The notes under the pieces: model-generated
Seen by the model: the letters and a program-made list of their open reading frames with translations, nothing else
Database searches by the model: none
Told to the model about the DNA's origin: nothing
From: Pogostemon cablin
Taxonomy: Eukaryota > Streptophyta > Magnoliopsida > Lamiales > Lamiaceae
Reading direction: 5' to 3'
Length of the DNA stretch: 64,000 bases
NCBI GenBank assembly: GCA_023678885.1
Contig: CM042955.1
Span: 23,261,835 to 23,325,834 of the forward strand
Shown here: positions 56,628-64,000 of the stretch, piece by piece
Layout: every line of letters starts with the position of its first letter
Numbering within the stretch: the stretch's first letter is position 1
Translations under genes and position numbers: made by a program

Positions 56628-57552
56628 CCTCATTCCAATTCGAATTTTTCTTTTCCCAAATTTTCATCACTTCAACTTTATTATCTCTAGTGAGCCTCAA
56701 TGCACGAATTTCAGCAACAAACTCATTCGTAGCAAAAGATTGTGAGGCCTTACCTTTCCTTTTCTTTCGCGTTATCTCTACCACTAGGACGAGCAATGGT
56801 TGAGCATCTACTACTTGGCTTTTCAGGATTTGTAGGAATAGAATACTCTCATTCTTCACTTGTTTTGGTTCTTTTGGAACTTTCACCACTTTCGTCATTG
56901 TCCTTCTCATCTTCAGGATGGAAACGTATTGAGTCATGATCCAATTTCGGCTCCCATTTTGGATGTTTACACATAACTTTATTAAATACAATTAAATCAG
57001 TAAACTCAATACCACTTGCTTCATAAATGGTATGAGCTTCTTTCTCGATATCTTTCTGGCTCATTTCGCTCCTTTTTTGAGTATGTGCTTCCTTGCAAGC
57101 TGCAATCCACTTGTTTGCACTTTCATTGAGTCGTTTGAAGCAACCTTTCAACATATCCACAGTTCTTTCCTTCATATATATATTCAGGATTTTCTGCTCG
57201 AGTGTCATTAAACATCCCATGAATTTGTTTCCATAGTGAAGTAGCCTTTTGATTTTTTTCATGCACTCTATCTTCACTAATGAAACACCAAGATGACATT
57301 AGAGAAATATCTTCCTTCACACACCATTTGCTATTTGGGGGAGGATTTGTTTGTTTAACGTTATTGAATAAATTTCGAGAAATATTTTTTTATGCTTGAA
57401 CTTGTTCGGAAATTGAAGTTTGATTGAGATTTGGCGAAAATTAGGAGCTTTGATGGTATTGAGAGTTTTGATAACTTCCAAAATTAATAAAATCATCAAA
57501 GATTGAAAATTTTTGTGAGTTTGGATAGAAATTTGGATTGTTTGGACCCATG
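56514..57552 (-). pseudogene. PIF/Harbinger ORF1, Myb/SANT-like DNA-binding partner
   Basis: Read from an ATG at about 57552: an N/P/Q-rich leader (MGPNNPNFYPNSQKF), then KWCVKEDISLMSSWCFISED, the start of the Myb/SANT-like domain. Next come a WKQIHGMFND-type stretch and RTVDMLKGCFKRLNESANKW, then a NAM-associated type C-terminal part (FTDLIVFNKVMCKHPKWE, about 56960-57020) and a helical tail ending near 56530. Such proteins are often named glutathione S-transferase T3-like in databases, but they are the DNA-binding partner of Harbinger transposases. Two nonsense codons in the leader and frame changes near 57170 and 56870 inactivate it. Confidence 0.8.
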
Positions 57553-57654
57553 AGAAATGAAAAAAAAAAACTCAAAAGAAAGAAGAAAATATAATTGGAG
57601 ATGGAGAGAAAATAGTGTTTTCGTTTTTTGGTCTATAGCATATCAATTAATATT

Positions 57655-57673
57655 GTACTCTATTTATAGAGGA
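57655..57673 (-). promoter_or_regulatory. TATA box upstream of the Harbinger ORF1
   Basis: tactctatttatagaggaa reads CTATAAATAGAG on the minus strand, about 105-120 bases before the ORF1 ATG at 57552. Position and sequence fit a plant core promoter. Confidence 0.6.
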
Positions 57674-58911
57674 AAAAAGTGCGAATTTTGATTATTATTT
57701 TTTTACATAATTTAAATATTAGATATTGAAAATCTAAATTCAATCCTAAAAAATTAAAAATGACCAATTTACATTTGACAAGTGTCAAATTTTGGATAGA
57801 AGGGAATGGGTTGGTCAACAATTGAATGTAGTTGTGTTAGAAAGATATGTACAACCGATTACTAAAGTCCATTTTATTTTTATTTTTATTTTTCATCTTG
57901 TGCGCGACCTGGAGGTGGAGGTCACTGAGAGCAATCTAATGGAGCATGTTGCAATATTAGCATGATAAATGGGTTTAGATTTTATTAAAAAAAAATTTCA
58001 CATATCAATTCCTGAGTAATCATTAGATGAGACTTTCACTTTGAGTTTTTAATTTCTCTTACAATCTTCAATCTTCCTTGTTTCACTAATTAAATTGAGC
58101 GGATGATAAGTGAGTGTGGTTACTGTCGTATGCCCATTAACAATACGAATTAATTTTACATTTGGGCTTCTTCATTAATTGATTGATTAGGCCCCACTAT
58201 TTATCAACCAAAAGAGGGCCTGCAACTTGAGATTAAAATAGGCCCACGTTAAGTAATACATAAAATATAAATATGTGGGAAATGGGCTTTATATTGAAGT
58301 AATTAGGCTCGAAATATGAGCAGCATTACATATGGGCCGCAGCTGTAATTAGTTGAAAATTTTAGTTCGCGCCCTTTTCCATTTTAACTCGTTTTAACTT
58401 TGAATTAAACTTCGTTTTTTTTTTTCCACGCCTACGGAATTGAATGTAAAAGCTCATTTTAAACTTAGATGAAGCCCTCCAGCGCACCATGAGCTCGCTG
58501 CAGGATATTTTTTATTTTTTTTAAGAGCCCTCTTGCATAAAGAACTAGTCTAATAAACAAGTTTAAATGATACAATTTTTATATATATATATATATTTAA
58601 TTCACTTAAATATGTATCATATTTAAATGGGAGGAAAAAACAAAGATAGTTATTTGGAGCAACTAAATGTCGGCAAAATGAAGATATTCGATTGACTAAT
58701 AATGTAAGAAAAGTGCCACATGGACGAGCTTGGTTAGTTCATAATTCCCAATTAAAGGTTACAAATCTTAATTTGTTAATAATTAATTAACAATATTAAA
58801 GTATTATTAAAGGTGGTAGGTGCTCCAATATTCTCCCTCGATTGTGTCTGTGCATGGGAAACCCAACATAGCTGGCTAGCCTACCAATTTTAGATTATTC
58901 TTACTAACTAT
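57674..58911. other. Non-coding stretch, nothing clear
   Basis: AT-rich DNA upstream of the Harbinger ORF1, probably including the element's right end, which I could not place. It contains ordinary mixed DNA with ggcccac/gggcc phrases (58170-58350) and a short TA run near 58580. No gene is seen. Confidence 0.4.
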
Positions 58912-59072
58912 TTTAGGCATCTCATTTAAATGTCTACATTTCTCACTTTTAGTAAAAATGTATTACATATGGTCCATCATTCACTAATAATACACTTACC
59001 CACTATACAAAAAATAATAATACTCTTCAATCTACAAAAAAAACAACCGATAACGTTTATGGGACGGAGGAT
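58912..59072. mobile_element. Stowaway-type MITE, left end truncated
   Basis: The right end gtttatgggacggaggat and an interior atatggtccatcattcactaata...ctacccactata-like relate it to 37768-37972. The left CTCCCTCCGT end is missing. Confidence 0.5.
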
Positions 59073-59324
59073 TACCATGTACCATCTCTATATCATATGC
59101 CAGTTCTCGTTTTTTTATTGCTTTTGGCACATGCTCGTGTAAGGTTGTGCTGGACACACGACTGCTCTGTTAATTCTTCTATCCAGTTTATATTGCATAC
59201 TCGTCCGTCCAGTGTAGAAGTTTACATTTTGATTTTTTTCGATGTAAAATAAATAATAATAAAAAAACAGACTTGAGACCATGTCATGGTAAGAATTTTT
59301 TATATTTTTTATTATTTTTACTAA

Positions 59325-59515
59325 TGATACTATCAATTTTCTTTTAAAATATTATCACTTTTCAATTATATTATAAATTGTTCATGAAAAATTCACATCA
59401 TTGTTATCACTTTTCATCAATTGAGTCCACTTTTCATTATAAAGATTATCACTTTTTATCCGTCTCATGCATGAAAATTATTTCATTAGACTATCTCACA
59501 CTAGTTTTTGCCTAA
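59325..59515 (-). mobile_element. MITE-like repeat, third copy of the 6971/7578 family
   Basis: Shares the phrases tatcacttttcaattatattataaattgttca and ctcacactagtttttgcct with 7578-7766, in the same orientation as that copy. Confidence 0.5.
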
Positions 59516-59817
59516 AAAATTTCACTATAAGGAATGGAAACAGATATAATAAAGATTAAAAAGCAAATATTTATATGAGCTCATTTGCATTAATTAAAAA
59601 CGATCATGGTTTAATAAATAATTTTATAAATAATTTATATTATAAATAAAATATTATAACTATTTTGAAAAACCTAAAAATACTATGCACTCTCCAACAT
59701 ATATAAACGCATAGCACTAATGAGCAAGGGTGCTATACTTTGTTACTTCTATTTCATTATTTTCATCTACAACTATTTTTTGGTTCACAATCTCAGTTCA
59801 AATTTTCTGTATTATTT

Positions 59818-59990
59818 TGATACATTATTTTATGTGTCACATTGTTTGATAAGTGATACGTAGAAAAAAGAGGGGTAAAAGGAAAAACATACACTCTAGG
59901 GACAATCGTAAGATTTCTTTCCCCTCTTAGAGTCAATTATATATTGTGTGACACAGAAAATGATACACGAAATTGGCGCAGAAGATCCGG
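59818..59990. mobile_element. MITE-like repeat with GTGTCACA ends, copy 2
   Basis: Left tgatacattattttatgtgtca and inverted right end tgtatcattttctgtgtcaca. Same family as 19117-19290. Confidence 0.5.
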
Positions 59991-60182
59991 TGTGCCACAA
60001 AATCTCTCTCTCTCTCTCCAATCCAAAAGGTCTCATTTTCTTCTTTACGCAAATTAAAGAATATAATTTTTATTTTTTGTGTATCGTGTAATTGTATTAG
60101 TAGATAATGATGGGTGATGAGTGGGTTTTTTCCAAAAAGAAAAAATGAAACCTTTTGGAATGCTTGGATCACATCTAGACAA

Positions 60183-60433
60183 ATCGAAGCAGGTCGACGA
60201 GCAATGACACGAAATGCACGTTGCGGTGAAAAAATATGGTCCGTGTATTTCCAGACAAATCAGTTACAATAAGACCCGCCGAAACACATATGGGTTCTGG
60301 AAAAGGATCCCCTGAATATTGGGTAGCTGTTGTTAAGTCGAGGCGAATACTATATGAAATGGGTGGAGTAACTGAAAATATAGCTAGAAGGACTATTTTA
60401 ATAGCAACATCCAAAATGCAACGTTCAAAATGA
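60183..60433 (+). pseudogene. rpl16: Plastid rpl16 fragment transferred to the nucleus
   Basis: The plus strand encodes the middle and C-terminal part of chloroplast ribosomal protein L16: RAMTRNARCG (60205-60235), then after a one-base loss VRVFPDKSVTIRPAETHMG, GSGKGSPEYWVAVVKS, ILYEMGGVTENIARR and a tail ending SKMQRSK and a stop at 60431-60433. The phrase GKGSPEYWVAVV is diagnostic for the plastid, not the mitochondrial, L16. The frameshift near 60237, substitutions and the lack of the first exon and N-terminus show a dead nuclear copy. L16 belongs to the large plastid ribosomal subunit, but this fragment makes no such protein. Confidence 0.85.
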
Positions 60434-60463
60434 TAAAATGATATCTTTAGGAATGGATAGGGG

Positions 60464-60540
60464 AGTATTTATATAGAAATATTACGGTTATGGAAGTGTA
60501 TTTATATAGAAATATTGCGGTTATGGAAGTGTATTATAGT
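60464..60540. repeat. 38-bp direct repeat, two copies
   Basis: The phrase tatttatatagaaatatt(a/g)cggttatggaagtg occurs twice in a row just right of the plastid fragment. Confidence 0.75.
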
Positions 60541-60614
60541 ATTAATTTATACTACTCTCTCCTGCCGTCAATAATGTATCTATTTGTTTTTTAAACGTGG
60601 ATTAAGAAATATTA

Positions 60615-60860
60615 CTCCCTCCGTCCCATTTATTTTTACTCATTTTCCATTTTTGGTTTGTCCCACGTATTTTTACCTATTCCATTAATGGTAAAAATAC
60701 ATAATATTTTATACCTACTTTTTACCATCCCAACAACTTTATTTACTTTTTCTTTTTAAATTACTAATTACCTATTTTTATTACATTATATATTAAAAAC
60801 TAAAACGTCTTAATCTTCGTATCTGTACAAATGACTAAAAATATCCGGGGACGGAGGGAG
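60615..60860. mobile_element. Stowaway-type MITE (246 bp), intact ends
   Basis: Starts CTCCCTCCGTCCCATTTATT and ends ATATCCGGGGACGGAGGGAG, with TA on both sides (60613-60614 and 60861-60862). It is the clean reference for the nested copy at 37696-38639. Confidence 0.8.
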
Positions 60861-60862
60861 TA

Positions 60863-61983
60863 TTATTTTATATAAAATTAGTAGTTGTATTAGTGGTGGG
60901 TTGTGGGACATATATGAAGTTATTTTACCAAAAAAAAAAGGAAAACCTTTATAGTAAACGATCAAAATTGCAAAATGGCTATCTTATTATTGGACTGAAT
61001 AAGTATAATTTTTATTTTTATTTTTATTTTTAAAAAGGGTATATTTCTAAACAATATATTTAGGATGCTTGGTAAAATGTATTGGGATAGACAATAAGAA
61101 TGAAAGATTAATTATGATATAGATTATAGAGTATAGATGATCATTCTCCTTAATTCAATCAACTTTATCTAATTGCTACTACCATTAACAAGTCTCATCA
61201 TTTATCATTAATCTCATTTTGAAATTTTACGTGTAAAATTACGATATATGAAGTACAATTAAGTATTCATATTCATTGCTTTCAAAAAAAAATTATATTA
61301 TTGTTATTCATTAGATATTAGGCTAACAAATAAGTAACGTGTCTATCAATGACTCCATCCCAGATTAATTTAAGACATCATATCATTAACAACGAATTTC
61401 CGGCCTAAATGTCTTGTCCTTAACTCGTGATTAACTACTTCATTGACCAAATATATATGGATAAGCCAAAGTATTTATAAATGGCAAATTCTTCATTGCA
61501 ATCACATTCAAATTATATCGCTAAAAAAACAGTTTTTTTTACTGTGGAACATTCTTTAATAAAAATTGTTAAATTAATTTATCAATAAATTAATATAAAA
61601 TCCATTAGTAAATTTTCATTAGTAAAAAATGATAGTTGGTAAATTTTTAGCGAAGTAAATTCAATCCGTTGCTAATAATTAATTATGTAGGTAATATATA
61701 TAATGTTTCTGTTGGTAATCCGTTGTTAAATAGCAAAGGATTTTATTTCGTTAATAAAAATATAAAAAAAACCGTTGATATTTCGTTGCTAAAAGAAAAT
61801 TGTAGTTTCCGTTGGCAATTGTTGGTAAATTTCATCATTGAAAAAGAGTTTATTTTAAGTGTATCGCTTTTCCATTAAAATATTATCATGACTAAATTTT
61901 ATCTGTCTTACAAAAATCATTTCATAAAATGATCTCATACAAGTCTTTGCCATATATTTATACTTAAAATTCTCTAAAAACTA
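60863..61983. other. Non-coding AT-rich stretch
   Basis: No gene is recognised. The section 61500-61830 repeats short phrases of the type ttggtaaatt / gttgctaat / aaatccattagta. A fragment of the 6971/7578 MITE family lies at about 61850-61960. Confidence 0.4.
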
Positions 61984-62118
61984 CTCCCTCTGTCCCACCC
62001 AAACGTCATCGGTTATTTTTTGTATGTATAGTGGGTAGTTGTATTAGCAGTGAGTGGTGGGCCACATGGGATACCTTTTTACTAAAAGTGGGAAATGAGG
62101 ACATTTGGATAAGACGTC
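61984..62118. mobile_element. Stowaway-type MITE cut by an LTR retrotransposon
   Basis: Starts CTCCCTCTGTCCCACCC with TA before it (61982-61983). The interior is shared with the 18655 and 37768 copies. Its right half stops at ggataagacgtc where the LTR begins (62119). Confidence 0.65.
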
Positions 62119-62335
62119 TGTAGGCAATTAAATTTTATTGCCTAATAAATATAAATGCAAAGAAAATATATTAAATATTGATTAAATATTTATTTATTAA
62201 GGAATTTAAATAAATTAATTCCTAAAATAAGTAAATAAATAATTGATAATTAATATAATTATTAGAGCCCAAATCCAAGTCAAATGGGCTCGATTCAAGT
62301 CAAAAGAGCCTCATTCAAGTCATGTGGGCTTGACC

Positions 62336-62632
62336 CAAGTCAAACCCAGCATGCCTAATTAAATTAAATAGGCCCAAGTCAAACCCAGCATGCCTAATTA
62401 AATTAAATAGGCCCAAGTCAAACCCAGCATGCCTAATTAAATTAAATAGGCCCAAGTCAAACCCAGCATGCCTAATTAAATTAAATAGGCCCAAGTCAAA
62501 CCAGCATGCCTAATTAAATTAAATAGGCCCAAGTCAAATCCAGCATGCCTAATTAAATTAAATAGGCCCAAGTTAAATCCAGCAGGCTTATTTAAATTAA
62601 ATAGGCCCGTATCCAGTCCAGCAGACTTAATT
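62336..62632. repeat. 39-bp minisatellite, about 7 copies, in U3
   Basis: The unit ggcccaagtcaaacccagca plus tgcctaattaaattaaata is repeated with a period of exactly 39 (ggccc at 62371, 62410 and 62449). The first copies are nearly identical and the last two diverge (tccagcaggctta). It lies upstream of the TATA box, where enhancer repeats are often found in LTRs. Confidence 0.9.
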
Positions 62633-62697
62633 AAAGGAAGAAGCCCAACATATCTTTTGAAGGAGAAAATATTTCTCAAGTGGTTATTTTCTCTACC

Positions 62698-62705
62698 TAT
62701 AAATA
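62698..62705 (+). promoter_or_regulatory. TATA box of the LTR
   Basis: ctacctataaataaggacc: a strong TATAAATA about 65 bp upstream of the 42-bp array and 800 bp before the gag ATG. Confidence 0.75.
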
Positions 62706-62768
62706 AGGACCTTCAGTCCTCATTCCAAACACATTCAAGCACCCGAAGACAAGACGCTCTTGAAGAGA

Positions 62769-62980
62769 TCAAGAACACTCGAGGATCTTCAAATCTTCGA
62801 ATCTTCAAGCTCAAGAACACTCGAGGATCTTCAAATCTTCGAATCTTCAAGCTCAAGACCTTCGAGGATCTTCAAATCTTCGAATCTTCAAGCTCAAGGC
62901 CTTCGAGGATCTTCAAATCTTCGAATCTTCAAGCTCAAGACCTTCGAGGATTTTCAAATCTTCGAATCTTCAAACTCCAG
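62769..62980. repeat. 41/42-bp tandem array, 5 copies, just after the promoter
   Basis: The unit tcaagaacactcgaggatct plus tcaaatcttcgaatcttcaagc begins at 62769, 62811, 62853, 62894 and 62935. The first two are 42 bp (aacac) and the others 41 bp (acctt/gcctt). Since it lies downstream of the TATA box it is probably transcribed in the R/U5 part of the RNA. Open frames through it are a by-product of the repeats. Confidence 0.85.
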
Positions 62981-63443
62981 ATCTTCAAGTCTTCAAAGCT
63001 TCAAGTCGAAGGCTTCAAGTCAATCTTCAAGCAGCTTCAAAGTAACTTCAAGTCAAGAACCGCCTCCGATCAAGGACCAAGGTGCTAAGCCTCTCCGATC
63101 CGGCGTTCTTCATCCAGTAAAATTTGTGAGGTCAACAGTGTTCTACCAAATTGAACGACGTTCTTCACGACAAATTCAAGTCAACGTTCGTTCCGAACAA
63201 AGGCTCGACGCCTCCGGATAAACGTTTTCAAGCTTCAAGTCCCGAACCCGAGCTCGGACAAGCTTCATCCAAAGATCCGACTTAGAAAGTTGGTAAAAGT
63301 CAAGAAAGTCAACTCAAGAGAGGAATTAGAGGATAAATAGAAGCTGTTTACTTCAATTCTCAAGTTTAATCCACATTGGATTATCATTGTAATTTATTTT
63401 GTGTTTATTATTTAATAAATACAAAATTTGCTGTTACAAATTT

Positions 63444-63460
63444 TGGCACGCCCGGTGGGA
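63444..63460 (+). promoter_or_regulatory. Primer-binding site
   Basis: TGGCACGCCCGGTGGGA starts five bases after the LTR. The phrase ttttggcacgcccggtggga is common at this place in plant Ty3/gypsy elements. Confidence 0.65.
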
Positions 63461-63497
63461 CAGTTTCTACCTCTCATCTCCTCTTCACATAAGTAAG

Positions 63498-64000
63498 ATG
63501 GTTCCGCTAAGAGTCGAAGTTAACAGATCAGCTTCTGTCTCCAAGTCTTCGGAACTACAAGTTGAAGACGTAAATGTTACAACCAGGAGTATGTCAAGGA
63601 ATGTGAGGTCTGAAGTCTCTTCAGAGACGAGTTCTTCAGTAGGAGTTATCCCCAAAGGAATACCTTACGATGATCGGGATGATAAAAATGAAGAGGGTAA
63701 CCTTGCTGGCTCAACTCTTCTATCTGAAGAAAGTCCATCATCTGATTCATCCATAGCCTCGACTATGGCAATAAATACTTCGTCTGTCGAAGAACAATTG
63801 GCAAGCTTAACTGAATCCGTTGCTGCACTTTCCAAACAAAACCAAGAACAAAGTACTTTGATCTTTAAACTAATGGAGAAAATGGCTGGTGCTGAAACAA
63901 GCCATGCAAACGAAAAGCAAGTTGAGGATAATGAAAATGAAGTAGATGACCGCATGAGACGCCAGTCAACCGGAAAAAAGGTGATGGGAGAAGAATTGAA
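63498..64000 (+). CDS. gag: gag N-terminus, open to the window end (167 residues, partial)
   Basis: ATG at 63498, 60 bases after the LTR, with no stop to 64000. The product is rich in serine, glutamate and lysine. A segment SSVEEQLASLTESVAALSKQ (about residue 95) followed by QEQSTLIFKLMEKM looks like the coiled-coil that precedes the capsid domain in many plant gypsy Gags. No capsid motif is reached inside the window. It would become the particle protein. An antisense frame at 63665-63955 is only a shadow of it. Confidence 0.7.
   Translation, partial: MVPLRVEVNRSASVSKSSELQVEDVNVTTRSMSRNVRSEVSSETSSSVGVIPKGIPYDDRDDKNEEGNLAGSTLLSEESPSSDSSIASTMAINTSSVEEQLASLTESVAALSKQNQEQSTLIFKLMEKMAGAETSHANEKQVEDNENEVDDRMRRQSTGKKVMGEEL

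Larger units (their letters stand above)
39240..57552 (-). mobile_element. PIF/Harbinger element split by two LTR-element insertions
   Basis: The transposase remnant (39240-40598) and the Myb/SANT-like ORF1 remnant (56514-57552) are both on the minus strand and are the normal partners within one PIF/Harbinger element. Between them lie a solo-LTR-like segment (40969-42312) and the 14-kb Athila element (42329-56388). Removing both brings the ORFs to within about 400 bases. Outer inverted ends could not be located by eye, so the limits given are those of the coding remnants. Confidence 0.65.
62119..63438 (+). repeat. 5' LTR (1320 bp) with two internal tandem arrays
   Basis: TGTA...TACA inverted tips, a TATA box, a 39-bp minisatellite upstream of it and a 41/42-bp array downstream of it. 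The end gctgttaca lies five bases before the primer-binding site. Confidence 0.75.
62119..64000 (+). mobile_element. Ty3/gypsy-type retrotransposon, 5' part, running off the right edge
   Basis: A 1320-bp LTR (TGTAGGC...TGTTACA) is followed by a primer-binding site and an open gag frame to the window end. Its target was a MITE. LTR tandem repeats and a good TATA box are present. The leader phrase and gag N-terminus point to Ty3/gypsy, perhaps Tat-like, but no enzymatic domain is inside the window to confirm this. Confidence 0.75.

Noticed and set aside
60183..60433. Functional nuclear rpl16
   Set aside because: The first exon and N-terminus are missing and there is a frameshift; plastid L16 is normally plastid-encoded.
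62336..62632. CRISPR-like array
   Set aside because: The repeats are contiguous 39-bp units with no unique spacers, in a plant LTR; the GGTTCGACC blocks likewise have no CRISPR layout.

Overview
This window is nuclear DNA of a flowering plant, most likely a dicot. The evidence is the set of mobile-element families: Ty3/gypsy elements of the Tat and Athila lineages, a TTF-type hAT transposase, a PIF/Harbinger element with its Myb-like partner ORF, LINE remnants, and many TA-flanked MITEs with CTCCCTCCGT-type ends. A fragment of plastid rpl16 is also present. I find no intact host gene. The region reads as repeat-dense, probably pericentromeric heterochromatin, where later insertions sit inside earlier ones.

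Layout. 1-5024: minus-strand Tat-like Ty3/gypsy element, decayed, running off the left edge, with its LTR at 4461-5024. 5025-6000: a PPT-like segment and a LINE ORF1 remnant. 6132-9650: AT-rich DNA with MITEs. 9790-14790: a 2.5-kb non-coding unit in tandem, with a partial third copy at 20819-21916. 14941-18134: a broken hAT transposase gene (minus) carrying a palindromic MITE. 18655-23630: MITEs, an AT-rich terminal-inverted-repeat element and an LTR-like segment. 23748-36896: two minus-strand Athila-lineage deletion derivatives sharing LTRs. Both lost gag-pol but keep the post-integrase ORF, and one holds a solo LTR of another family (31695-33199). 37696-38639: a MITE containing a second MITE and a LINE 3' end. 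39240-57552: a PIF/Harbinger element whose transposase and Myb-like ORF are separated by a solo-LTR-like segment and a 14,060-bp Athila-lineage element (42329-56388) with a perfect 5-bp target duplication. 57900-62118: AT-rich DNA, MITEs and the plastid fragment. 62119-64000: the 5' end of another Ty3/gypsy-type element with tandem repeats in its LTR and an open gag frame at the right edge.

The most unusual signal belongs to the Athila family. A 9-mer, GGTTCGACC, and its reverse complement GGTCGAACC occur about 50 times in the 14-kb copy. They form four blocks: both LTRs, the gag-protease linker and the stretch after integrase. The units are ordered forward-forward-reverse-reverse and would form nested hairpins with 9-bp stems. 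In gag the same units are translated as six copies of a protein module of about 30 residues.

The Athila copy looks young, since its LTRs differ at only about 2% of sites by eye. It nevertheless lacks the reverse transcriptase catalytic box, carries a small inversion between RNase H and integrase, and has three in-frame stops. It was therefore probably mobilised in trans or broken after insertion. Its post-integrase ORF has a 16-nt first exon and a 507-nt GT-AG intron, an arrangement kept in all three copies in the window.

All coordinates come from reading by eye. Element ends stated without a target duplication are approximate.
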